A stretch of DNA of 64,000 bases, taken from Lentzea californiensis. GTDB taxonomy: Bacteria; Actinomycetota; Actinomycetes; Mycobacteriales; Pseudonocardiaceae. Both the position numbers and the translations under genes were made by a program. Below the pieces are notes generated by a model that saw nothing but the letters and a program-made list of their open reading frames with translations, searched no databases and was not told the origin of the DNA. The stretch is from NCBI RefSeq assembly GCF_024648825.1, contig NZ_JANBBE010000004.1, positions 186,001 to 250,000 of the forward strand. The letters run 5' to 3'. Shown here piece after piece: positions 28,132-35,920 of the stretch; position 1 is the first letter of the stretch; each line of letters starts with the position of its first letter.

Positions 28132-28898
28132 TGTTCGACGCTCCTGGTCCCCGGTTCCGGCGCCGGGTCTTCTGGGTCTCCGTGGTGTCCGGGCTGGTGC
28201 TCCTCGGGCTCGTCGCGCTGGGGTTGCGGCAGTTCGCGGCCGGTGGTCAGCTGGAGCCGGATCGGTGGAGGCCGTATCTGACCTGGCCGGTGTGGCGTTA
28301 TCTGCTCGAAGGCCTGTGGTCGACGGTGGTGGCGGCATGTGCGACGGGTGTGCTGGCGATGGCGGGCGGGTTACTGCTCGCGTTGCGGCCAAACCGGTTC
28401 ACTCGCGCCTATGCCGAGGTCATGCGCACGGTTCCGGTGCTGCTGCTCGTGTACGTGATGCTGTTCGTGCTGCCGTCGTTCGGGGTGAACCTGCCGCTGT
28501 TCTGGAAGCTCGTGGTGCCGCTCGCGTTGTCGCACGCGGCCTCCTACGCGGTGATCTTCCGGGCGGGAGTCTCGGCGGTCGATCCCGGCCAGCGCGAGGC
28601 CGGGTTGTCGCTGGGCATGCCGGACGGAGTGGTGACGCGGCTCGTGGTGCTGCCGCAGGCCGTGCGGCACATGACGCCGTTGCTCGTGACCCAGGCCGTC
28701 AGCCTGTTGAAGGACACCTCGCTGGGCTATGTCGTGTCCTACACGGAGTTGTTGTTCAACGGGCGGGTGCTCGCGAACTACAACGGTCTGCTGATCCAGA
28801 CCTTCATCGTCGTCGCGTTCGTCTACCTCGTGGTCAACCTGGCGCTGTCCAGGCTGGCCCACCGGCTGGAGGCCGCTCGTGCCCGCACTGCTCGCTGA
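28131..28898 (+). CDS. amino-acid ABC transporter permease (GluD-like)
   Basis: The 255-residue second permease has a longer N-terminus (RFRRRVFWVSVVSGLVLLGL as first segment), like GluD. Its EAA loop is QREAGLSLGMPDGVVTRLVVLPQA. The start ATG shares one base with the previous stop (TGATG). The operon encodes no ATPase (GluA), so a shared ATPase from elsewhere in the genome must energise the transporter. Confidence 0.92.
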   Translation: MFDAPGPRFRRRVFWVSVVSGLVLLGLVALGLRQFAAGGQLEPDRWRPYLTWPVWRYLLEGLWSTVVAACATGVLAMAGGLLLALRPNRFTRAYAEVMRTVPVLLLVYVMLFVLPSFGVNLPLFWKLVVPLALSHAASYAVIFRAGVSAVDPGQREAGLSLGMPDGVVTRLVVLPQAVRHMTPLLVTQAVSLLKDTSLGYVVSYTELLFNGRVLANYNGLLIQTFIVVAFVYLVVNLALSRLAHRLEAARARTAR

Positions 28899-29778
28899 GG
28901 TGACCCGGTCGGGGTTCGTGGAGAGCCTGCACCACGGCAGCGTCGTCGGCCTGCTGCCATCTGGTGCCGTGGGCGTGTCCGTTGGCGCGGTGGAGGACCC
29001 GGTGCTGCCGCGGTCGTGCATGAAGCCGTTCCAAGCGCTTGCGTGCCTGTCCGCCGGAGCGCCACTGGCCGGGCCCGCGCTGGCGATCGCCGCCGGGTCG
29101 CACACGGGGGAGAACCGGCACGTCGAGCTGGTGATGCAGCTGCTCGGCGGGTTGCCGGCCGGGTTGCTGCGCTGCCCGCCGTCCTGGCCCGAGGACGAGG
29201 AGACGCGCCGGCGGGTGACGGAACCTTCCCGGGTGCGGATGAACTGCTCCGGCAAGCACGCGGCGATGCTCGCGGCGTGTGTGGCGGCCCGCTGGCCGGC
29301 GCAGACCTATTTGGAGCCTTCGCATCCGTTGCAGCGGCTGGTGATGCGGACGGTGGAGGAGTTGTCCGAAGAGTCCGTTGTGCACACGGCGATCGACGGC
29401 TGCGGTGCGCCGGTCTTCGGGTTGTCGTTGCACGGCTTGGCGCGGGCGATGCGGGGGCTGGTGCGCACGCCCGTCGCCGACGCCATGCGCGGGTTTCCCG
29501 AGTACGTCGGCGGGACCGGGCACGTGAACACCGTGGTCATGCAGCAGCTGCCGGGCGTGGTGGCCAAGGGCGGCGCGGAGGGTGTGCTGGTGCTGGCGAC
29601 CGACGCCGGGCACGCGGTCGCGGTGAAGGTGCTCGACGGCAATCCCCGTGCCACGACGGCGATCGGGCTCACGGCGCTGGCCGCCATGGGGTTCGACGTG
29701 TCGCCCGCGAAGCAGTCCCTGTCCGTGCCGGTGCTCGGGGGCGGGCAGGTCGTCGGGGAGGTTCGTGTCGTGTTCTAG
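28879..29778 (+). CDS. L-asparaginase (asparaginase II family)
   Basis: The 299-residue protein belongs to the bacterial asparaginase II family (PF06089-type), which hydrolyses L-Asn to Asp and ammonia. Conserved blocks are RSCMKPFQALA near residues 45-55, AIAAGSHTGE (about 70), RMNCSGKHAAMLAAC (about 121-135) and IDGCGAPVFG (about 170). No signal peptide is present, so it is cytoplasmic. GTG at 28879 lies inside the end of the permease gene (20-base overlap) and follows GGAGG. Coupling to an ABC importer suggests that imported asparagine is deamidated on arrival. Confidence 0.9.
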   Translation: MPALLAEVTRSGFVESLHHGSVVGLLPSGAVGVSVGAVEDPVLPRSCMKPFQALACLSAGAPLAGPALAIAAGSHTGENRHVELVMQLLGGLPAGLLRCPPSWPEDEETRRRVTEPSRVRMNCSGKHAAMLAACVAARWPAQTYLEPSHPLQRLVMRTVEELSEESVVHTAIDGCGAPVFGLSLHGLARAMRGLVRTPVADAMRGFPEYVGGTGHVNTVVMQQLPGVVAKGGAEGVLVLATDAGHAVAVKVLDGNPRATTAIGLTALAAMGFDVSPAKQSLSVPVLGGGQVVGEVRVVF

Positions 29779-30215
29779 AACTTCTCGGGGACCTCGAGCA
29801 TGCCGAGCTGGGCCATGACGGTCGCCGTGTCGCCGTAGACCCGCTGGCAGACGAGGACGTCCTTGTCGAAGTGGAAGAAACCGGCCATCCTGACCTTGAA
29901 CGACCGTCCGGTAACTTCTTCGCCGATGAGGCTGCCCAGGTGCGTGCCCTGCAGTTCGAACTCCACGATCACGGCGTCGTCGGCGTGGTGGACGTCGATG
30001 ACCTTGTTGCGCTGGTCGGGGAACGCCGCGCGGGTGCGCTGCCAGTAGTCGCGAACCGCGTCCACGCCCTCGAGGACCTGGCCGGACGCGATGATCTCGT
30101 AGCGGGGGTTCGGAAACGTGTTCAGAGAGGTGTCGAAGTCGTGGTCGTTCTGCGACTCCATGTGTTCCAAGACGATCGCTTCCCGCAGCGCTCTCAGCGC
30201 CCTGGACTCGGTCAT
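29775..30215 (-). CDS. SnoaL/NTF2-like protein
   Basis: This 146-residue cone-shaped alpha+beta protein of the SnoaL-like group (polyketide cyclase/ester-hydrolysis fold) shows GVDAVRDYWQRTRAAFPD, VIVEFELQGTHLG and FKVRMAGFFHFDKD. The function is unknown; such proteins range from isomerases to ligand carriers. It is divergent from a TetR gene, with a palindrome in between, so it is probably that regulator's target. The tail overlaps the asparaginase gene by four bases. Confidence 0.85.
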   Translation of the reverse strand: MTESRALRALREAIVLEHMESQNDHDFDTSLNTFPNPRYEIIASGQVLEGVDAVRDYWQRTRAAFPDQRNKVIDVHHADDAVIVEFELQGTHLGSLIGEEVTGRSFKVRMAGFFHFDKDVLVCQRVYGDTATVMAQLGMLEVPEKF

Positions 30216-30231
30216 ACCGGCCGACCCTCCT

Positions 30232-30246
30232 ACGTACGCCGTACGT
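30232..30246. promoter_or_regulatory. operator-like inverted repeat between SnoaL-like and TetR genes
   Basis: ACGTAC-GCC-GTACGT is a perfect 6-3-6 inverted repeat in the 53-base gap between two divergent genes. TetR proteins commonly bind such sites and repress both promoters. Confidence 0.6.
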
Positions 30247-30268
30247 CGCAGGGAAGCTACTCCACGTC

Positions 30269-30913
30269 GTGCGGTCTACGCCAGTGTCCTCGCCGCGTGA
30301 ACCGCTGACCCGCGACCGCATCGTGGATGCGGCCGTGCGGTTGATCGAATGCGAGGGCGTCGAGGCCGTCTCGATGCGGCGTCTCGCCGCCGAACTGGGC
30401 GCGGGCACGATGTCGCTGTACAACCACGTGCCGAACAAGGCCGTGCTGGTGGACCTCGCGGCCGAGCGGATCATGGCGGAGGCGCGGCCGTACCACGTGG
30501 ACGGCGACGACTGGCGTGAACACATCCGGGCGCACGCCCGTGCCGTGCGGGAGCTGGCGCGCCGGCACCCCCGCGCGTTCGTGATGCTGGCGACGCGCCG
30601 GCTGAGCAGCGAGGCGGGGTTCCGGACGATCGAGGCGGCGCTGATGAACTTCGAGCGCGCGGGGTTCCGGGGCAAGATCGCCGTCGGGATGATGCGGGCG
30701 ATGGTGTCGTACCTGCTGGGCACGTTGATGAGGGAGGTCGCGACCTCGCCCGAGCTCGGCGGGATCGCGTTGTCGCCCTTCGAGGACGTCGACGTGTCGG
30801 CGTTCCCGTTGTCCGCCGAGGTGATCGGGGAGCTGGGGACCTACGACCACGACCATGAGTTCGAGTTCGGCCTCGAACTCATGATCGCGGCGCTGGAGCG
30901 CTACGAGCCTTAG
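30269..30913 (+). CDS. TetR-family transcriptional regulator
   Basis: The 214-residue regulator has its helix-turn-helix at residues 15-60 (VSMRRLAAELGAGTMSLYNHVPNK), which resembles the TetR/TetR_C_1-type tetracycline-repressor branch. The C-terminal domain is helical and of standard length. GTG at 30269 is the start. It is divergent from the SnoaL-like gene across a perfect palindrome. The end abuts a long foldback sequence. Confidence 0.88.
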   Translation: MRSTPVSSPREPLTRDRIVDAAVRLIECEGVEAVSMRRLAAELGAGTMSLYNHVPNKAVLVDLAAERIMAEARPYHVDGDDWREHIRAHARAVRELARRHPRAFVMLATRRLSSEAGFRTIEAALMNFERAGFRGKIAVGMMRAMVSYLLGTLMREVATSPELGGIALSPFEDVDVSAFPLSAEVIGELGTYDHDHEFEFGLELMIAALERYEP

Positions 30914-31075
30914 TGCGGTGACCACGAACCTTCACCGGGTCTTCCGGCGCTCAGCAGGGCGCCTCGCGGCACCGTCCCCGCGCCCCCGTACGTCCAGTAC
31001 TCGGGACGCGGGGACGGCACCGCGATGCACCCGTCTGACCGGCGAAATACCGGGTGAAGGTTCGCGGCCACCACA
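30914..31075. repeat. ~160-bp imperfect foldback filling the gap between convergent genes
   Basis: Two arms of about 80 bases each (about 30914-30993 and 30996-31075) are complementary at roughly four positions in five. Best blocks are CGAACCTTCACC near 30933 with GGTGAAGGTTCG near 31063, and CCGTCCCCGCG near 30972 with CGCGGGGACGG near 31007. Many of the mismatches are transitions that become G-U pairs in the minus-strand RNA, so the hairpin is best in the 3' tail of the acyl-CoA dehydrogenase transcript. It may be an extended terminator or a palindromic mobile repeat. Confidence 0.65.
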
Positions 31076-32764
31076 CTAGGGGCGCATCTCGTACTGGCCG
31101 GAGAGCGCTTCCACCTGCTGCCAGACGGCGTCGAACCGGGCCTGGTCGACGTGCGGCTTGCGGATCTGCCGCACCGCCCACTGCTGCTGCGCCTCGGTGC
31201 TGCTGGCCTTGCCGTGCAGGGCGGTCGCGTAGCCGGCGAAGTCGCGGACCAGGACGTCGAAGATCTGGTCGAGCACGTGCTGGTCGGTGTTCGTGATCTT
31301 CGCCTGCTCCAGGACCAGCTGGCCGTAGACGACCAGGGTGAACAGGTGGCCGAGGTTGAGCAGGAAGTCGAGGTCCTTCTGCTGGGCCTCGTCCGGCGCC
31401 GCCGTGGTCAGCAGCGTCTTGATGGCCCTGGCCTGCTCGTGGAACAGCGCCACGTTGGGCAGGTGGGCGTGCTCGGCGTAGACCGGCTCCCAGTCGTGGA
31501 ACTGGATCTTGCCGAGACCGCGCGCGGGGCCCTGGTGCCAGAAGAAGTCGTCGTCCGTCGCGTCGTGGCGCGTCGGGACCTCGTCGTAGGCCTTGGGGTT
31601 GAACAGGTAGTTCGGCATGAACTTGAGCACCAGGGCCAGGTTCACGTGGACGGTGCCCTCGAGCTTGGGCAGCGCGCGGATGTCGGCCGTGGCGCGGGTG
31701 AAGTACGTGTCCTTCTCGAAACCCTTGGCCGCGATGACGTCCCAGAGCAGGTCGATGACGTTCTCGCCCTCGCTCGTCACCTTCATCTTGGTGATGGGGT
31801 TGAAGAGGAGATAGCGGCGGTCGTTCTCGCCGGCGCTGCGGAAGTAGTCGACGCTGCGGTCCGCGAAGAGCTTCATCGCGGTGAGGCGCGCATAGGCGTC
31901 GACGAAGTTCTGGCGCACGTGCGGGAAGTTCGTGACCGGGTTGCCGTAGAGGATCCGGTTGTGGGCGTGGGTGATCGCCTCGTGGAACGAGTGCTCGCAG
32001 ATGCCGATGCTGGCCGTGCAGAGGTTGAACTTGCCGACGTTGACGGTGTTGAGCGCGGCGGAGAACGCGTCGGGGCCGCGGTGCAGGACGTCGGCGTCGG
32101 TGAGGGGGTAGCCGTCGAGGCGGAACTCGCTCACGAACATCTGGCTGTCGACGACGTTCTTCACGAGGTGGAAGTTCTCGTGCTGGCTGTCGACCGCGAA
32201 GAAGACGTACTCGTCGGAGTCCGCGAGCTTGCCGAAGACGCTGACCATGCCGGCGACGTTGCCGTTGCCGATGTAGTACTTGCTGCCGGTGGCCGTGTAG
32301 CCGGTGTCCGTCTTCGTGACGATCATGTCGGTGCTGTAGACGTCGGCACCGTGCTCCTTCTCGGACAGTCCGAACGCGAAGACCGCTCCGCTGTCGAGGA
32401 GTGCCGCCGCCTTCTGCTTGGCCTCTTCGTTGCCGCTCATCCAGATCGGGCCGAGGCCGAGGACCGTGACCTGCCACGCGTACCAGTACTGCAGGCCGTA
32501 GAAGCCGAGCACCTCGCTGAACGCGGCGTTGCGGGCGGCGTCCCAGCGCTTGGTGCCGTCCACGCTCGCGGGCGTGCAGAAGGTGGCGAAGAGCTTCTCG
32601 CGCTTCACGAAGTCGAGGAACTCGGTGTACCAGACCTTGTCCTGCGCGTCCGCGATGAGCTGCCGCTTGCCGCGGGCCTCGAACCAGTCGACGGTCGCCC
32701 TGAGCAGGCGCCGAGTCTCGTCGTCGAGGTGGGCGGGGTCGTAGTGGTTCGGGTCGAGCAGCAC
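31076..32764 (-). CDS. acyl-CoA dehydrogenase family protein
   Basis: This 562-residue flavoprotein is longer than classical acyl-CoA dehydrogenases (about 380) owing to an extended C-terminal helical part. FAFGLSEKEHGADVYSTD is the FAD/substrate loop, GYTATGSKYYIGNGNVAG the following beta domain, and IGICEHSFHEAITHAHNRILYG the C-terminal helical core. The role would be alpha,beta-dehydrogenation of an acyl-CoA in fatty-acid catabolism. The exact catalytic Glu cannot be placed by eye. GTG at 32764 follows AAGGAGG. It stands alone between convergent TetR and divergent BNR-repeat genes. Confidence 0.88.
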   Translation of the reverse strand: MLLDPNHYDPAHLDDETRRLLRATVDWFEARGKRQLIADAQDKVWYTEFLDFVKREKLFATFCTPASVDGTKRWDAARNAAFSEVLGFYGLQYWYAWQVTVLGLGPIWMSGNEEAKQKAAALLDSGAVFAFGLSEKEHGADVYSTDMIVTKTDTGYTATGSKYYIGNGNVAGMVSVFGKLADSDEYVFFAVDSQHENFHLVKNVVDSQMFVSEFRLDGYPLTDADVLHRGPDAFSAALNTVNVGKFNLCTASIGICEHSFHEAITHAHNRILYGNPVTNFPHVRQNFVDAYARLTAMKLFADRSVDYFRSAGENDRRYLLFNPITKMKVTSEGENVIDLLWDVIAAKGFEKDTYFTRATADIRALPKLEGTVHVNLALVLKFMPNYLFNPKAYDEVPTRHDATDDDFFWHQGPARGLGKIQFHDWEPVYAEHAHLPNVALFHEQARAIKTLLTTAAPDEAQQKDLDFLLNLGHLFTLVVYGQLVLEQAKITNTDQHVLDQIFDVLVRDFAGYATALHGKASSTEAQQQWAVRQIRKPHVDQARFDAVWQQVEALSGQYEMRP

Positions 32765-32910
32765 TGGCGCCTCCTTGCGTCTCTTCTTTCGGACGCTACC
32801 AGTGAGTAACTTGTGGGTCTACGTGGGGTTTCCCTCGTGCTCAGAAATTGTCAGACCCCCGGCGTAACGTGCTCCGCATCACATCTTCTGGGTACGGAGG
32901 CTGCATTGCG

Positions 32911-33990
32911 ATGACGGTGGTCGTGGCGATCGGTACGCGCAAGGGGCTGTGGCTCGCCCGCAGTGAGGACCGGGTCTCGTGGCAGGTCGACGGGCCGCAC
33001 CACGCGATGCAGGAGGTGTACGCGGTCGCGTTCGACGCTCGTGCGGGCCTCCGTCTTATGGCAGGAGTGTCCTCACCGCACTTCGGCCCCGGAGTGTCCA
33101 TCTCGGACGACCTGGGTGCCACCTGGGAGGAGTCGTCCACGCCGCCGATCGCGTTCCCGGTCGACGACGCGGCCCTCGAACGCGTCTGGCAGCTCCAGCC
33201 CGCACCCGCCTCGCAACCGGGCGTGGTCTGGGCGGGCACCCAGCCGTCCGCGCTGTTCAGATCATCGGACGGAGGCCGTTCGTTCGAGTTCGTCGAGGGC
33301 CTGTGGAACCACCCGCACCGCCCGGAGTGGGAGGCGGGTTTCGGCGGCCAGGCCGTGCACACGATCGTGCCCGACCCGGTCGACCCGGACCGGATGCTGG
33401 TGGCGATGTCGACCGGCGGCGTCTACCGCACCGCCGACGGCGGCAAGTCCTGGGAGGCCCGCAACAAGGGCATCAAGGCGTACTTCTTCCCGGACCCGTG
33501 GCCGGAGTTCGGCCAGTGCGTCCACAAGGTGGCCCAGCACCCGGCGTCGCCTTCGCGCTTCTACGCCCAGAACCACCACGGCGTCTACCGCAGCGACGAC
33601 GGAGGCGACACCTGGCAGTCCATCGCCGAGGGCCTCCCGACGGACTTCGGCTTCGCGATGGTCGTCCACCCCCACGACCCGGACACGATCTTCACGTTCC
33701 CGATCGAGGCGGACGGCCGCCGCTTCCCGCCGGAGGGCAAGTGCCGCGTCTACCGCTCCCAGGACGCGGGCGCCACCTGGCAGGCCCTCGGCGAAGGCCT
33801 GCCCGACGACTTCTGGACGGCGGTGATGCGCGACGCCCTGTGCACGGACGACGCCGACGTCCCCGGCGTCTACTTCGGCTCCCGCTCGGGCGAGGTCTAC
33901 GCCAGCCCCGACGAGGGCGAGACCTGGCACCGGGTGGCGGCCCACCTCCCGGACGTGATGTCGGTCCGAGCCGTGGTGATCCCGACGTGA
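32911..33990 (+). CDS. BNR/sialidase-like beta-propeller protein
   Basis: The 359-residue protein has at least six Asp boxes (S-x-D-x-G-x-T-W): ISDDLGATW, SSDGGRSF, TADGGKSW, SDDGGDTW, SQDAGATW and SPDEGETW, spaced as blades of a propeller. There is no signal peptide, so despite the sialidase-like repeats it is probably cytoplasmic and not a sialidase (no FRIP/Arg triad seen). The ATG at 32911 is used. It overlaps by four bases the start of a MoaD-like gene, so the two are co-translated. Confidence 0.82.
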   Translation: MTVVVAIGTRKGLWLARSEDRVSWQVDGPHHAMQEVYAVAFDARAGLRLMAGVSSPHFGPGVSISDDLGATWEESSTPPIAFPVDDAALERVWQLQPAPASQPGVVWAGTQPSALFRSSDGGRSFEFVEGLWNHPHRPEWEAGFGGQAVHTIVPDPVDPDRMLVAMSTGGVYRTADGGKSWEARNKGIKAYFFPDPWPEFGQCVHKVAQHPASPSRFYAQNHHGVYRSDDGGDTWQSIAEGLPTDFGFAMVVHPHDPDTIFTFPIEADGRRFPPEGKCRVYRSQDAGATWQALGEGLPDDFWTAVMRDALCTDDADVPGVYFGSRSGEVYASPDEGETWHRVAAHLPDVMSVRAVVIPT

Positions 33991-34271
33991 AGGTGAAGGT
34001 CCTGATCCCAGGCGTCCTCCGCGCCGCCACCGACGGCGCCGCCCACCTGGACGTGGAAGTCCCGGACCCGGCCACCCTGGGAGCGGCCCTGGACGTCCTG
34101 GCGGACACCTACCCGCAACTCGACCGCCGCCTGCGCGACGAGCGAGCCGCCCTGCGCCGCTACGTGAACTTCTACGTCAACGGCGAGGAATGCCGCCGCC
34201 TCGCAGGCCCCGCCACCCCACTCCCGTCCGGCGCGGAGATCCAGATCCTGCCGTCGGTGGCGGGAGGCTGA
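33987..34271 (+). CDS. MoaD/ThiS-like ubiquitin-fold protein
   Basis: The 94-residue protein has the beta-grasp pattern (VKVLIPGVLRAATDG, ALDVLADTYPQLDRRL, YVNFYVNGEE, AEIQILPSVAGG) and ends exactly in Gly-Gly, the tail that is adenylated and thiocarboxylated in MoaD and ThiS sulfur carriers. No moaE, thiF or sulfur-transfer gene lies nearby. Its start GTG overlaps the stop of the BNR-repeat gene. It could carry sulfur for an unknown pathway or be conjugated to the partner. Fold and tail are seen; the function is open. Confidence 0.85.
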   Translation: MKVKVLIPGVLRAATDGAAHLDVEVPDPATLGAALDVLADTYPQLDRRLRDERAALRRYVNFYVNGEECRRLAGPATPLPSGAEIQILPSVAGG

Positions 34272-34282
34272 CGCCCGCGCCT

Positions 34283-34324
34283 CGCCGGGTGGCGCCGCAC
34301 CGGGGATGGCGGCGCCACCCGGCG
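34283..34324 (+). terminator. terminator hairpin after the BNR/MoaD-like operon
   Basis: CGCCGGGTGGCGCCGC and its exact complement GCGGCGCCACCCGGCG form a 16-bp stem over a ten-base loop, starting 12 bases after the MoaD-like stop. Confidence 0.82.
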
Positions 34325-34881
34325 CCGGCGGCTGCGCGCTGGCTGCCGCGGCTGAGCAGCGGCTGGTGCAGCCGAAAGCCGCTGTGGGCAGTGACCGGGC
34401 TATGGCGGTGACCGCTGCGGGGTTGTGACTGGGGTGGGCGGTGACTGCAACAGGCGCAGTTCAGTCATCCGGCGACCTTGTGGGGCCAGGCTGATGATGC
34501 CGTTTGCCCGCTGCCGCTCCAATGCCGCCGCCACTCTGGTTGCCGCTGTCCCCGCCACCGGCTTGTCGGCGCGCCAGTGGCTGCAACGCCACGGCCCCGC
34601 CCGTGGCGTTGCAGATATGGCCGCCCACCACCTCGACTGCAACCGCTGTGCCGTCAACTCAGCGGCCGCTGCCCACCCGTGGCGTTCCGGCTACCGCCGC
34701 CCATCACCACGACTGCCGCCACTGCCCATCGCCACGACTGCCGCCACCGCCACCACCCTGCCCGCGTGGTTCCGGCTACCCGCCGCTTTGACCGCGGCCG
34801 GCCATTCCCGCCTACCGCCGCCATGCATCCACCCGCCCACCATCCACCCCCGGCCGAACCCAACCCCGGTCGCGCGAGCGG
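34325..34881. other. low-complexity non-coding stretch
   Basis: This stretch of about 560 bases has many imperfect GCCGCC/CGACTGCCGCCAC repeats. Open frames exist on both strands, but their translations are Pro/Thr/Arg low-complexity and show no codon-position bias I would trust. I see no gene, RNA or mobile element. It may be the remains of a decayed region. Confidence 0.5.
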
Positions 34882-35841
34882 TCAGATCAGCAGCAGTGAC
34901 TTGCCGAAGGTGGTGCGCTCTTCGAGCGAGCGGTGAGCCTTCTCGGCCTCCGCCAACGGGTACGTCGCGCCGATCACCGGCCGGAGCCGGCCCTGCGCGG
35001 TGAGCGTGAGCGCGTCGGTGAGGAGTGCGCGCACGGTCGCCGGGTCGGGTGGGCCGGCTGCCAGCACGTTGTCCACGTGCACCTGCCGGCTGGCCGCCAG
35101 GTCCGGGTCGATGTCGGCGAAGCCGTCCGACGTGCCGTAGGTGACGAAGCGACCGCCATCGGCCACCGTGTCGAACACCGCCCTGCCGAGTGGGCCTCCC
35201 GCGCCGTCGAAGGCCAGGCTCACGCCGCCGGTCGCCTCGCGGACCCGGTGCTGCCAGCCGTCCAGCGAGTAGTCGACGGCCAGGTCCGCGCCCAGTTCGC
35301 GGCTCAGGGCCAGCTTGCGCTCACCGCGGGCCGCGGCGACGACTCGTGCGCCTGCGTCGCGCAGGAGTTGCACCAGCAGTGAACCCGCGCCGCCCGTCGC
35401 GGCCGCCACCAGGACCCACTCGTCCTTCTTGACCTCCACGCGGCGGGCGAGCATGAGTGCGGTGACGCCGTCGTGCACCAGGGCCGCCGCCTCGGCCGAG
35501 CCCAGGCCGTCGGGCACCGCGACGATCTCCTCGGCGGGGAGGAGCATCTGCTCCGCGTAGCCGCCCGGTCCGCGGCTGATGACGTGCCTGCCCAGCCACG
35601 CCGGGTCCACGCCTTCGCCGACCGAGAGCACGTGGCCCGCGCCGCCTCCGCCTGGCACGTAAGGGAGGGTGAGCGGGAAGTACTCGCCGCCCCAGCCGTT
35701 GCGCAGCAGGGTGTCGAGGAAGATCACGTCGGCGATCTCCATGCCCACCACGACCTGTCCCGGACCTGCCACCGGCGCGGGAACCTCCTCCGCGCGGAGT
35801 ACCTCGGGACCACCGAACTCGTGCACACGGACAGCACGCAC
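34882..35841 (-). CDS. quinone oxidoreductase-like zinc-free dehydrogenase
   Basis: The 319-residue MDR-family protein lacks zinc ligands. VHEFGGPEVLRAEEVPAP opens it, YVPGGGGAGHVLSVGEGVDP is the loop after the substrate domain, and AATGGAGSLLVQLL is the NADPH-binding turn of the quinone reductase/zeta-crystallin type. It would reduce quinones or activated double bonds with NADPH. The GTG at 35841 is chosen because GGGGGA precedes it; 35859 is also possible. It follows the ammonia-lyase-like gene on the same strand after 79 bases and could act on its product. Confidence 0.87.
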   Translation of the reverse strand: MRAVRVHEFGGPEVLRAEEVPAPVAGPGQVVVGMEIADVIFLDTLLRNGWGGEYFPLTLPYVPGGGGAGHVLSVGEGVDPAWLGRHVISRGPGGYAEQMLLPAEEIVAVPDGLGSAEAAALVHDGVTALMLARRVEVKKDEWVLVAAATGGAGSLLVQLLRDAGARVVAAARGERKLALSRELGADLAVDYSLDGWQHRVREATGGVSLAFDGAGGPLGRAVFDTVADGGRFVTYGTSDGFADIDPDLAASRQVHVDNVLAAGPPDPATVRALLTDALTLTAQGRLRPVIGATYPLAEAEKAHRSLEERTTFGKSLLLI

Positions 35842-35920
35842 TGCAACCACATCCCCCACCTAGATCAACCTGGCTCTCCCACCGTAAAAGCTCCAGTTCG
35901 GTAGAGATCAAGCCCGGATC

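Noticed and set aside
31151-32809. Open frame of 552 codons antisense to the acyl-CoA dehydrogenase
   Set aside because: Val/Leu/Arg-rich shadow of a convincing gene.
34425-35003. Plus-strand ORF of 192 codons and overlapping frames in the gap after the MoaD-like gene
   Set aside because: Low-complexity translation, no ribosome site, runs into the quinone reductase gene on the other strand.
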